A stretch of 64,000 bases of DNA from Pseudorasbora parva (Eukaryota; Chordata; Actinopteri; Cypriniformes; Gobionidae): the NCBI RefSeq assembly GCF_024679245.1, contig NC_090177.1, forward strand, positions 46,383,877 through 46,447,876. The letters run 5' to 3'. The notes under the pieces are model-generated. The model had not been told where the DNA came from. It saw only the letters and a list, made by a program, of their open reading frames with translations, and ran no database searches. The position numbers and the translations under genes are program-made. Shown piece after piece: positions 53,549 through 62,912 of the stretch (its first letter is position 1; the number at the start of each line of letters is the position of its first letter).

Positions 53549-55908
53549 GATGTTAGAGGTCCAGATCCCCAAATATTTAATCTTTTTGGTGGTAACTTTA
53601 AAAGGAATGGAATAGGGAGAGATAAGTGACACAACTGCATTGATTGGCATTAACTCACTTTTTTGAAAATTTATTTTATAGCCAGAAATCTTACTGAATC
53701 TTTCCAACATGTTCATTAATTTAGGGAGACACAACAGAGGATCTGATAAATACAACAATAAATCATCAGCATAGAGCGAAATTTTGCACTCCACATCTCC
53801 CCTACGAATTCCTTTAATAAAAGTGTCTTGCCGCACAGCTATAGCTAGTGGCTCAATTGCGATGGCAAATAGAAGAGGGGACAGCGGGCACCCTTGCCTG
53901 GTACCTCTTTGTAAACTAAATGGGGCAGATCGATGATTGTTAGTGCGAACCGCTGCCATTGGGGAGGAATAGAGAATCTTAACCCACGATATAAAATTAG
54001 GACCAAATCCGAATCTACCTAGAGTGTAAAAGAGGTAGTCCCACTCCACCCGATCAAAGGCCTTTTCGGCATCGAGTGATATCAAAATCTCTGGTATGTC
54101 GGGTGAGGAGGGACCGCAAATAATATTTAAAAGATTCCTAACATTAAAAAAAGAATAACGATTCTTTATGAAGCCAGGTTGATCTGTGGAAATAATGGAG
54201 GGAACAAGCGCCTCAATATGTCGGGCTAGCTGTTTCGCAAGAATCTTAACATCAGAGTTCAGGAGGGAAATCGGACGGTAGGAGCTGCACTGAGAAGGAT
54301 TCTTGTCTTTCTTCAAAATAAGAGAGATAGTTGCTTCACGCATCGTGTGAGGGAGAGAATTTGAGGACAATGATTCTTTGAATACAGTGATGAGCAGAGG
54401 GGCAAGTACGTCTGAATTTTTTTTAAAGAACTCGGATGGATAGCCATCTGGCCCTGGCGACTTGCCATGTTGCATACTTTTAATTGTGTCAATAATCTCT
54501 TCTACCGAAATGTCTTTCTCTAGATCGGATAACAAATCTGAGTCTAATTTAAGAACATCCAGGTTGTGAAAAAAACTTATCAATGGCAGATTTATTATCT
54601 GGTGGTTCTGAAGTATAAAGGGCAGCATAATACTGACGAAAACATGAGTTAATCTCCATATTGTCCACATTGACCTTGTTCGTCATTAATCTCCAAAATA
54701 TAGTGATTAACATATACTGATTAATTCGTCTTCTGACAACTGATGTGCTAAGATTTTCCCAGCCCTCTCCCCGTACTCATAAAAAACATGCTTGGATTTT
54801 AATAAAAGGTTTTTTGCTTGACGAGTTGATAGGAGATCAAACTCTGTCTTAAGCAACAGACGACGTTTAAGTACATCCTCAGAAGGTGAGTGGCTGTATG
54901 TAATATCTAATTTCAGAATATCGTCTGTCAGCCGGCTAAGATGTTTGATGGTGTCTTTCCTTTGCATTGAACAATACGAAATGATCTGCCCCCTCAGATA
55001 AGCTTTCAATGCTTCCCAAATTGTTAAGAAAGACATGCCCGGGGTCTTGTTGTGGGATAGAAAGAGATCAATTTCTGATTTAATAAAATTGACAAAAGTT
55101 TCATCCGACAGAAAGAGCCAGGCCATATGTCTGAAGAAGATGATTAATTGTTTGGGATGATTTAGATTCAGGACACACTTTAGATGAGCTACGATCTAAC
55201 TTGGAAGAAAGGACACAGTTTATGTCCCCCCCTAAGATGAGGTGGTGGGTATCTACATTGGAAATTCGGGAGAAAGTATGGGTGAAAAAAGTATTATCAT
55301 CCCAGTTTGGGGCGTAGATGTTTACTAAAATCAGAATCAGAATGAGCTTTATTGCCAAGTGTGCTTTCACACACAAGGAATTTTTTTTGGTGCTGAAGCT
55401 TCCAGTGCACATAAACAATACAAATACAAATACAACACGGGAATAAAAAATTCTAAGAAGAAAAATATGAAGAAAAATATAAACAGTATAAGTTCACGGT
55501 TACGTTTATTCAGAAGACAGATTATGAAATATAAAAATAACAGGGAGTCTATATAAAAAATAACCCACACAAGTCCACACAATCTTCCATCACAATGATA
55601 TAGCGCCCCATGGGATCTGAGTCTATGTTGGACACCACAAATGGTATATTCTTACGCACTAGGATTGCTGCCCCCCTCGTCTTGGAATTAAATCTGGAAT
55701 GGAATGTTTGCCCTATCCATCCACCTGTTAGTCTAGTCTGGTAAGCCACCCGGAGATGAGTCTCCTGGAGAAACGCTATGTCAGCCTTCAGATAATCAAG
55801 GTGCAAGAGAACCTTTTTCCGTTTCACAGGATGATTTAAAGATTTCACATTCCAACTAATAAAATTAATCATGCACCCTACATTTCCCACTGAACTGGTG
55901 TTAGCCAT
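53549..55908 (-). pseudogene. L1 ORF2: endonuclease and RT
   Basis: From 55908: MANTSSVGNVGCMINFISWN, LKADIAFLQETHLR, RGAAILVRKNIPFVV, GRYIIVMEDC. It is interrupted by a Rex1-like fragment (55545-55328), then VNIYAPNWDDNTFF, LGGDINCVLSSKLDRSS (55418-55101), linker (55126-54707) and RT (54670-53549): MQHGKSPGPDGYPSEFFKK, SSYRPISLLNSDVKILAKQL, ISLDAEKAFDRVEWDYLFYT, GTRQGCPLSPLLFAIAIEPL and the catalytic YADD near 53770. It ends IKYLGIWTSN at the Rex1-like insertion. The RT block is open over ~370 codons; frameshifts break the rest. Confidence 0.88.
55328..55545 (-). mobile_element. 5'-truncated Rex1/CR1-like LINE 3' end
   Basis: Nearly the same as the 3' end of the larger copy at 39121-39330 (GCCAAGTGTGCTTTCACACA, GGTGCTGAAGCTTCCAGTGC, AATCAGAATCAGAATGAGC tail in + view). 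It splits the L1 endonuclease between CGLFF and VNIYAPNWDD. About 218 bp, non-coding. Confidence 0.9.
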
Positions 55909-56161
55909 TAGGAAATTTAGTTAAGGGAACACTGAGAACACAACCCCACAATATATGACAGTGAAATGCTAAGAATGACATAAAACAAAACAAAAAGATA
56001 AACTCTTCCAGAAAGTCAAGTCTGATAGGACCCCTACCCCAACCACCTAGATGAACCCGGTGGCTGTAACGCCCATTGTAAGATGTGCCATACATTATAT
56101 TATGGCAAAGGAGAACCACTTTAGTGTCAGATAATTAACCAGCTACCATCTAGCTAAAAAA

Positions 56162-56195
<34 letters not shown>

Positions 56196-56697
56196 TTAAA
56201 AAGTTTAAATAAAAAAATAAAAATAAAAAAATATATAATAAAAAAAGCGCTTCACATTGTATTGACATCGAGCAACATCAGTAAAATATTATTACTGCAT
56301 CCATAAGAAGGATAATTGCCATGGAACATTATCGTTTAGATGAAACAAAGGGTCCCTAGTTGGACTCTAATTACTAGTATTGAGCCAAGGTAAGTGAAAT
56401 CCCTGCACTCTCAGTTTCCAAAGAGAAAAAAAAAAGAAAGAAAAGAAACAAAGAGAGGCTCAAATTTATATTAATAGTACTTTACTATAATACCAATGCA
56501 AATGCCACGGGGCGAAGAATTGGTCCTTCGGTCTGTGTCGACGTAAAGGAAAGGCAACGTCCAAAACAAAGTCACGTTAGTAGAATGGCGTATTATATTC
56601 ACTTGTTTGATGTTTACTCGCCTTGAATCGTGGACTTCACGCAAGCCATTGCTTTCTCCGGGACCAGAAATTCCTTGTTATCGCCCTTGTAGGAGAT
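55909..56697 (-). other. L1 inter-ORF region
   Basis: 789 bp between L1 ORF1 (ending 56698) and ORF2 (starting 55908). It holds an (AAT)n microsatellite at 56160-56195 and AT-rich tracts at 56200-56240, and no convincing reading frame. Confidence 0.6.
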
Positions 56698-58616
56698 TCA
56701 GAGACGGGCTGGGAACATTAGCCCGTAACGAACATCACGTCGGCCTCGAAGAAGGTTCCTCACATCGTTAAAAGCGGCCCGTGTTTTGGCCACACTTGCG
56801 GTGTAATCTGGAAAGATCGGTTCACCTTTATAACGAAGTGGGCCTTGTTCTCGGGCTCGGCGTAGAACTTCAACGCAGTCCTGGTAATAATAGAGCTTCG
56901 CAACAATTACCCAGGGCTTTCCGTTAGGCTTTTTAGGCATCAGGCCTCTGTGTGAACGGTCAATTAGGATGTCTTTCTCCAGGTTTAAAACTTCCTTCAG
57001 TAGCTTAGAGACAGCAACGGTAGAGCTCGAGCCGGTCTCCTCTGGAATCCCCACAATACGTACGTTACATCTCCGCATCCTTCCCTCCAAATCGTCATTC
57101 TTTTCCTTCAAGTTAGCAAGCTCTGTTCTAAAGTTCTGCAACTGTCGCCTGTAATGAAGTGATCTCGTCCGAACATGATATTCCTGTCTCCACATCGGTG
57201 ATAGCGGCCTTCATGTTATCTATTTCAGCACGTACCGCCGCCGTATTGTTCGCAGTTGCAGATTTGACTTCTTTTAACTCATTCTTAAGGAAGCTAAAAT
57301 CTTCAGCAAGAGCATTTTTAAGTTCCATACGGATTGAAGGGGGGAGTGGGCCGACACCCTTGCCTCTTCATCATATGCATCTTATCCTTTTGAATGATTT
57401 TTAATAGCCTCATGAATCTCATAATCAGTTATTATCCTTTCAAAATAATGAATTATTGACAATCAATTTTATGTGATCATTAATACATTTAACTATTATT
57501 TAATATGATTTTGACTCTATGTCTGCTGTATGGTGTCTAATTTGCTTTCCAGAGACGGTCTGACAAAGACAGTCTAACCCCTATCTATGTGCCCTGATAT
57601 AGATAGCCTGACCTCTATCTCTGGGTCCTGACCAACAGGACCTTGGAGAGAAAGTTAGAACTTCCAAGAGGTGAATCCTGCCTGTTGTGTAGTAACCCCA
57701 GAACAGGAAGGGGTGGGAGGATTTGAGTCTCCCAATTGTGATTTCTTCCCATTTATATAGTGTGATTTTTCCCATTGATAGAAGTACATTTTTGTCTTTA
57801 TATTTCTTTATATTTCTTTATAGAATGAGTAGATGACATTAGCTATACTTTTCTTTCTAGAGATCCGTTTGTCATGTGGTGTTGATATCTTGTCCTGTTG
57901 ATAAGCTCACTGCTGCGCTAACCTTGGAGGAGAGATGTGCCCTAGAGTCTTGTGTGTGTGTGTGTTACATGTTCTGTGCAGGTCTTTCGACTGGATTGGA
58001 CCGCTTTTCTCACACCCTAGACCTCTTGGCGTCTTTCTAGGACACCCCTGAAGTCAACACTACCCCAATCTTGGGATTGTCTGATGTATACATCCTGATT
58101 AACAACAACAACAACATCTATCCATTCTCGCGTGACACATTGTTTAGACTTTATGCCAATCAGTAATATTCCACGTGTTTGTAATGATGTAAATCATGCC
58201 CTTGAAATTGGTATAACTGGTGTGGTAATTTTGTGTAGAGTAGAGTCTGGCCTGACACCGCCCTGAGAGACTCTGAAGCTGACTCTACTGATGAAACTGC
58301 AAACTATTCTTCAGTAAAATTCTCTCCAATGATTGAACATCCTGACTCCTGGTCTTCATTTCGCATATCTGGTCTATGGGTCAAAACTGTCAACCCCTAA
58401 CAGGATGAAGACGGAGATATCTTCTCTCAGGGATGTAAGAATATCTGCTTTCCAGTCCGTGTCCGTCACCGACTTTGACTGCGAGATAGGAGGCGAATCA
58501 TCGGGGGTGCCACTGGCTTGCATCAAGGTTGTCTCCGGCCTGGTGCTCGCAGGGCTGCTGTATTTATATTTACGCAGGTTAGACGCCATTGCAGACACTG
58601 ATACGGGTGGTTCCAC
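56698..58616 (-). pseudogene. L1 ORF1 (coiled coil and RRM-type), split by a solo LTR
   Basis: The N-terminus (58616-58407) reads MEPPVSVSAMASNLRKYKY, GTPDDSPPISQSKS, DWKADILTSLREDISVF and is cut by the LTR at 58402-57335. It resumes MELKNALAEDFSFLKNELK, ATANNTAAVRAEIDNMKAAI (57328-57128, coiled coil), shifts frame, then continues LEGRMRRCNVRIVGIPEETG, DRSHRGLMPKKPNGKPWVIV, YKGEPIFPDYTASVAKTRAA to 56698. This is the transposase_22/L1 ORF1p layout: coiled coil, RRM, C-terminal domain. The protein binds L1 RNA as a trimer in the family. Confidence 0.87.
57335..58402 (+). mobile_element. Solo LTR (1068 bp), TSD GGAT
   Basis: Starts TGAAGGGGGGAGTGGG, ends CAACCCCTAACA and is flanked by GGAT (57331-57334 and 58403-58406). 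Removing it rejoins L1 ORF1. A tandemly similar block (CTAACCCCTATCTATGTGCC / CTGACCTCTATCTCTGGG-TC) lies at 57576-57630, a TATATAG near 57755 and a TGACTCCTGGTCTTCATTTC segment near the end. The U5-like end suggests an endogenous-retrovirus-like LTR in + orientation (tentative). No internal coding region. Confidence 0.75.
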
Positions 58617-58738
58617 AATAGATTCAGCGAAAATGCGCTATAAAATAATAATTTTAAAGAAAGCTAGACAGGAGCTAAGCCACACACGTCTTACTCCATT
58701 GAATGCTCACTAGCGCCCCCCTATGGTAACTTTATATA

Positions 58739-58932
58739 ACTATTGGAGATGGGAAGGAAAAGAGGAGGTGTTTTTTAAAATGGATACCGCTGAAGTAAAG
58801 AATGTTCTTATGAAATAGAAATTGGAAATAGAAATATGAAGATATGTATGACATTGGATTAAGATGTGAAGGGAAAAATATTATTTTATTTGTATTTGTA
58901 TTGTAAATAGAATTTCTGAAAAAAAAAAAAAT
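58739..58932 (+). pseudogene. Probable A5 ORF2 C-terminus, 3' UTR and poly(A)
   Basis: After the L1 5' end the + strand reads WEGKEEVFFKMDTAEVKNVL and a stop, which resembles the KYGEKEVKEFFVNTNTFIVE end of the A2 ORF2. An AT-rich UTR and an A13 tract (58920-58932) follow. It is immediately followed by ORF1 coding sequence of A6 without 5S in between. The assignment to A5 rests on position and this short similarity. Confidence 0.5.
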
Positions 58933-59577
58933 TTATTAACCTGCCTGTGTATTTAGAAGACCATAAGATTTTTGCAAAGCTGGAAGAATGGAGAGTTAAA
59001 CCATTGTCTGCTATTAAGCGCCGGGTATGGCCCGGAACAGACATTTTAGATGGAACAAGATTCCTGAAGGTTAAGTTTACGAATGAAGTTCGCTCAATCC
59101 CATATTCGACCAGGTTTGAGACATTAAGAGGCGTGGAGTATTTTCGAGTGATACATGACAGGCAGGTGCGTGTCTGCAGGTTGTGCATCAAAGAAGGACA
59201 TTTGTTCAGAGAATGCCCAGAATTTAAATGCTTCACATGTGGCAAAGTTGATCATTATGCGAGGGAGTGTGGGGAGAGAGGAGTTGGAGTGTCAGATCAG
59301 GAGACTGGACAAAGTGAAGATGACGAGAGGGGAGAGGAGGATCAAGCTAAGAACGGAGAGCGGGGACGGCCAGGATATAAATAAAAATGGCAGCGTAATA
59401 GAGAAAGCTGGTAAGGAGGTTGATGATGAGGAAAGAATGGAGGAGGAGGAGAAGGAGAAAGAGGAGGAGGACAAAGAAGACAAAAAGGAGGAAGAGGACA
59501 AAAAGTATGTAAAGGTAGTGGGAGCTAAGAAAGAGGAGAGGTTGGTGCAACAAGTGATACCACAAAAGAAAGTATGA
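58933..59577 (+). pseudogene. A6 ORF1, 5'-truncated, both zinc knuckles intact
   Basis: Reads INLPVYLEDHKIFAKLEEW, PLSAIKRRVWPGTDILDGT, FLKVKFTNEVRSIPYSTRF, YFRVIHDRQVRVCRLC. The knuckles CRLCIKEGHLFREC and CFTCGKVDHYAREC are complete. A frameshift near 59330-59380 leads to an acidic EEE/KED-rich tail and a basic end to the TGA at about 59577. It is closest to the A2 ORF1 (same RQVRVCRLCIK and acidic tail) and lacks the third Cys cluster of A4/A5/A7. Confidence 0.85.
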
Positions 59578-59749
59578 TCCCGCAAGGCATGCAGACGGCA
59601 TCACAAAGACTGACTGCCAAAAGAAAGGCAGAGCGAGATAAGGAAACAATTGAACTGATAAAAGAACAACGCTATGGTACTTGAATTCTGGTATGGTATT
59701 AGATGTTTTGTGCTAAAAAAATGTTTTGTTTTCTTTGGGTTGCTAGTAT

Positions 59750-61342
59750 GATTTCTGTTACTTCAGTAAATGCAAAAGGGTTAAGAAATATGAATAAGTT
59801 GAATGAGTTAAAATTTACATATAGGAGTGATTTAATTTGTGTTCAAGAAACTAATTGGGATGATGAAAAAGTGAGGGAAGTAAGGGAGGTATGGAAGGGA
59901 GCCATATACTTTAATAATGGTGCAAGAAATGCAAGGGGTGTAGCGATAATGATTAAAAAAGATAGGATTGAAAATGTAAGGCAGGTGTACAGAGACCAAG
60001 TAGGGAGAATTTTGATTATAGAATTTAAATACAAAGAAATGGAATTCAGATTAATAAATGTATATGTTCCCAATGTGGAAAACGACAAGAGGAGGTGCAT
60101 AGAGGAGCTAAAGGATCTAATTGTTGGAAGGTGCATAATAGTGGGCGATTTTAACATTATATGTTGTTGAGGCTATCCTGTAAGCCTCGGCATGGATGGC
60201 GTGGTGTTCTCAACTCATAGCAACAGGAATCCAAGCTCAGACGTTAGCTTTCTTTTTCTCTTTTATTATAAAAGTAAAAATTGTATTTTCCATCGAATGG
60301 CTCTTCACCCAGTGTGGCTATAAACAAGTGGTGTTGTGCTGTTGGTGGAAAGGGTGTTCACGGCTATGGTAAGAACCGTGTGTTCCCCGCCATCCACACC
60401 TTGTCTAACTAAATTACCACACCTGTAAATATACTCAACTCTCAGTGAAGTGCCACGCCTAGTGCAATGCTCCCTCTAGTGGCTAAAATAGGAAAATAAA
60501 ATTAACCTGTCTTAAAGTGAGTATAAATGGCTCCTACATATGTAGTAGACTGGATGTTGGGAAAGCAGGGAGTTTCAGGCAGGAAAAATCCAGATTAATG
60601 TTAATGGAAGTAATGAGGGATAAGGGATTTCTTGATGTTTATAGGCATGAGAACCCGGAGAAGAGAGAGTTTACAAGGAGGCAGATGAAAGAAGGGATAT
60701 TAAAACAGTATAATCGATCTTGTGTTAGTACAAGGAGATACCATAAACTATATAGATGGAGTAAGACATCAGCAAAATAATTTCAGTGATCATGATGGGG
60801 TTAGATTTGCAATCAAAGTTGGAAGAAGGGAGGTGGGTGAGTATTAGCATTAGTGTAACGAAAGTCTATGGCCTGTTAATAATGGACCAAATAAAAGAGC
60901 CAGCATCTGAAAAAGTATGGAGTAGGGTGTTAGATGACTTAGATGTAAAGAAAATATGGTCAAATATGGATATAAAATACAATACTATATAATGTTTAAA
61001 TGACTTCTTAATCAGACATAATAGAATTTATACAAATGTGGTCCTAAACAAAATAAACAATGCTAACAATGCAATATGTCATGTATGCAACAATGAACAA
61101 GAGACTTTTTTGTGCATTATTTTTTGGAATGTAATGAATTACAAGATTGTTTTGCTTTCTTAAAAAGTCTGTTAAAAAAGAATTGTTTTGGGGAGGTGGA
61201 TTTGGAGGAGGGATGGAGGAAAGTATTTTTATTTGGAGTGTTTAGGAAGAAGACATCAGTAGACTTTTGGTTTATCAATTATGTATTAAGTCATGCAAGG
61301 TTAGCGGTTGTGTTTAGACGGAATTATGCACACTTTAAATAA
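59750..61342 (+). pseudogene. A6 ORF2: endonuclease plus C-terminal remnant
   Basis: Starts MISVTSVNAKGLRNMNKLNE (ATG 59750). Endonuclease: YRSDLICVQETNWDDEKV, ARNARGVAIMIKKDRIENV, LINVYVPNVENDKRR, IVGDFNII, then the solo LTR, and after it CSRLDVGKAGSFRQEKSRL, ENPEKREFTRRQMKEGIL and SDHDGV. Near 60840 the sequence jumps to the post-RT region (MDQIKEPASEKVWSRVLDD, DVKKIWSNMDIKYN), then RHNRIYTNVVLNKINNANN, a frameshifted finger and YVLSHARLAVVFRRNYAHFK. RT is wholly deleted. Confidence 0.85.
60165..60538 (+). mobile_element. Solo LTR (374 bp), perfect TSD TATGT
   Basis: Begins TGTTGAGGCTATCCTG and ends ATGGCTCCTACA. TATGT is present at 60160-60164 and 60539-60543; removing the LTR and one copy restores the endonuclease codons N-I-I-C-S-R-L-D-V. 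It contains CTATAAACAAG near 60320 and AATAAAAT near 60495 as possible TATA box and polyadenylation signal. No internal region remains, so it formed by LTR-LTR recombination. Confidence 0.92.
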
Positions 61343-61384
61343 ATAATGAAAAGAGATATTGAAATATGCTGCAAATATGGGGAT

Positions 61385-61400
61385 GCCAGGTGCTGTAAGC
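61385..61400 (+). rRNA. 5S rRNA gene, last ~16 nt only
   Basis: GCCAGGTGCTGTAAGC matches the 3' end of 5S (consensus ACCAGGTGCTGTAAGC). The rest of this 5S 3' part, including the internal promoter, is deleted and replaced by LINE A6 sequence. The T run is weakened to ATTTG. Confidence 0.85.
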
Positions 61401-61498
61401 ATTTGTTTCATGGGCGAAGAAGGAACATTTTTAAATTAAATTAAAATAAATAAGAGTGTTTGAATGCCTTAAATGGTCCAAATTTGGCAGCAGCTTTC
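61401..61498. other. 5S rDNA spacer, fourth copy
   Basis: Same spacer type: TTTCATGGGCGAAGAA near the start, AAATAAATAAGAGTGTTTGA, and GGCAGCAGCTTTC before 5S. Confidence 0.88.
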
Positions 61499-61522
61499 GC
61501 TTACGGCCATACCACCCTGAGC
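61499..61522 (+). rRNA. 5S rRNA gene, 5' part (nt 1-24), split by LINE A7
   Basis: GCTTACGGCCATACCACCC, TGAGC, then the LINE start GCTAGAGAGCAGGATG. The breakpoint is 2-6 nt earlier than in the other units. Confidence 0.9.
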
Positions 61523-61706
61523 GCTAGAGAGCAGGATGTGAGTGTGTGACTGCAGTTTGAAGAGAAAGGCTCTTCATAAGTCTTTTGTTTTTTTGAGTTT
61601 TTTGTGCCTATAGTCTGCGAGAAGATTTGTTTTTGATTTAAGAGACACGTTTAAGCTCCAAGCAGTTGATCTGCTGAAAGCAATCCTTGGTTTTTTTCTA
61701 CAAACA

Positions 61707-62762
61707 ATGGACGGACCACATGGCAAAGACCTAGGAATGGAAGGAGGACTAGATGAACAAAATGAGCAAAATGGAGGAGACAAAGGATCAAGAGAGGCTA
61801 ATGGAGTGAACAGGGATCATGATGGGCATCTGAACATCAAGAAGCAAGTGGATTATTTGAAAAAGGCGACGGTGGTTATTGATCTGAGGGACAACAAAGA
61901 GGTTAAAGCAGAAGACATCATTAAAGTTGTATCGCAGAAAATTGGTTTTGGCAAGCTGTTGGCAGTGAGGCCCAAGCATGGGAATGAGTACGAGTTGACT
62001 TTTGAAGGTGTAGACTCCGTTGACGTGTTTCTGGATGGTGTGGAAATAAAAGGAGAACTCTTTGATGTGAGGAGGCTGGAGGTAAAAGAACACATGGTGT
62101 CTTTTCTACACCTGCCTGCATATTTAGAGGATGAACAGATTGAGGAAAAATTGAAGTTTTGGGGAGTGACGCCCATGATCAAAATAAAGAGAAGGCTGTA
62201 TCCTGGAACGAACATTACGGACGGAACGAGGTATGTGAAAGTCAAGTTTCCTAAAGAGGTAACATGCCTGACTTATAGTGCAAAATTCGAGACGGCGGAT
62301 GGCACTCAGTACTTTAGAGTTATCCATGATGGGCAGGAAAAACTCTGCCGTATGTGTATGCAGCCAGGACACATCGTCAGGGACTGTCCTGACTTTAAAT
62401 ATTTTGAATGCTGTGAGCAAGGACATTTTGCAAAAGACTGTAAAGCGGACAAATGTCCAGATTCCAGAAAAGCATTTATGAGATGTGACTGTGAAAGTGA
62501 ACATGAAGAAATGTATAATGAAGCAGAAGTGAGTGAACTTGAGAATAATATGGAAGTGATGTGCACTGACAGTAACGAAGAAGAGGAGAATGGGGTTGGG
62601 GAGGGCAATGAGGACAGGAAAGGTGATGAGCAAGGAAAGGGTGGAGGTAAGAAGTTGGAGAGAGGAGAGGAGAAGGAGATGGAGATGAAAGAACGTATGG
62701 GGGCCCAGTGGCTGACGCAGAGAAAGAAAGGAGGGAGGATAAAAATGAGAGGGAACAGGTAG
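61707..62762 (+). CDS. A7 ORF1: zinc-knuckle protein, intact frame (351 aa)
   Basis: Starts MDGPHGKDLGMEGGLDEQNE. Core (residues ~45-215): KQVDYLKKATVVIDLRDN, AEDIIKVVSQKIGFGKLLAV, MVSFLHLPAYLEDEQIEEKL, WGVTPMIKIKRRLYPGTN, DGTRYVKVKFPKEV, QYFRVIHDGQEKLC. Knuckle 1 CRMCMQPGHIVRDC is intact. Knuckle 2 reads YFECCEQGHFAKDC, so its first Cys has become Tyr, which may weaken it. The third cluster CPDSRKAFMRCDC has lost one Cys compared with CPECQEIREKCEC. Then an acidic tail and a basic end. The fold of the core resembles the ZCCHC3/TX1 ORF1 group (family knowledge). Probable RNA-binding RNP protein. Confidence 0.9.
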   Translation: MDGPHGKDLGMEGGLDEQNEQNGGDKGSREANGVNRDHDGHLNIKKQVDYLKKATVVIDLRDNKEVKAEDIIKVVSQKIGFGKLLAVRPKHGNEYELTFEGVDSVDVFLDGVEIKGELFDVRRLEVKEHMVSFLHLPAYLEDEQIEEKLKFWGVTPMIKIKRRLYPGTNITDGTRYVKVKFPKEVTCLTYSAKFETADGTQYFRVIHDGQEKLCRMCMQPGHIVRDCPDFKYFECCEQGHFAKDCKADKCPDSRKAFMRCDCESEHEEMYNEAEVSELENNMEVMCTDSNEEEENGVGEGNEDRKGDEQGKGGGKKLERGEEKEMEMKERMGAQWLTQRKKGGRIKMRGNR

Positions 62763-62912
62763 AAGAATGTATAGACGTCAATTTGGAGAATGAAAAGAGG
62801 AATAATTAATAAGCCAAATGTAGAAAAAAGTAGAGAAAAAGGGCAGAGAAGGAGAATGAACTTCAGGGGAAACAAAGATGGAGTTTTATTGGAGGAGGGG
62901 GGAGAAGGAAAC

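Larger units (their letters stand above)
38066..58738 (-). mobile_element. L1 LINE (fish L1/Tx-type), split by nested insertions
   Basis: Minus-strand order: 5' UTR (about 58738-58617), ORF1 (58616-56698, split by a solo LTR), a 789-bp inter-ORF stretch, ORF2 (55908 to 38066, split by a truncated Rex1-like copy at 55328-55545 and by a Rex1-like LINE plus transposon at 39121-53548). The 3' end is missing: homology stops about 100-200 residues before a normal L1 C-terminus, at the Kolobok fragment. Without insertions about 4.9 kb remains. Confidence 0.85.
35033..58932 (+). mobile_element. A5: 5S-specific LINE split by ~21 kb of nested elements
   Basis: 5' UTR 35033-35224, ORF1 35225-35907, an unexplained 35908-36201 stretch, ORF2 first half 36202-37748, then insertions from 37753 to 58738, and finally a probable ORF2 C-terminus plus 3' UTR with a poly(A) tail at 58739-58932. 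The RT core and most of the C-terminal part are not found on either side, so some LINE sequence was deleted together with the insertions. No 5S follows the poly(A); LINE A6 ORF1 starts immediately. Confidence 0.75.
58933..61384 (+). mobile_element. A6: 5S-specific LINE, both ends damaged, internal deletion
   Basis: Begins in mid-ORF1 after the A13 tract, continues through the ORF1 zinc knuckles, the ORF2 endonuclease (split by a solo LTR at 60165-60538), then jumps near 60835-60850 from just after the endonuclease to the C-terminal region. It ends at HFK (61342), losing the last ~50 codons and 3' UTR, and joins 5S at about nt 103 (61385). Confidence 0.84.

Noticed and set aside
58333..58713. 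126-aa + strand frame
   Set aside because: It crosses the end of a solo LTR and the antisense of L1 ORF1; no motif.
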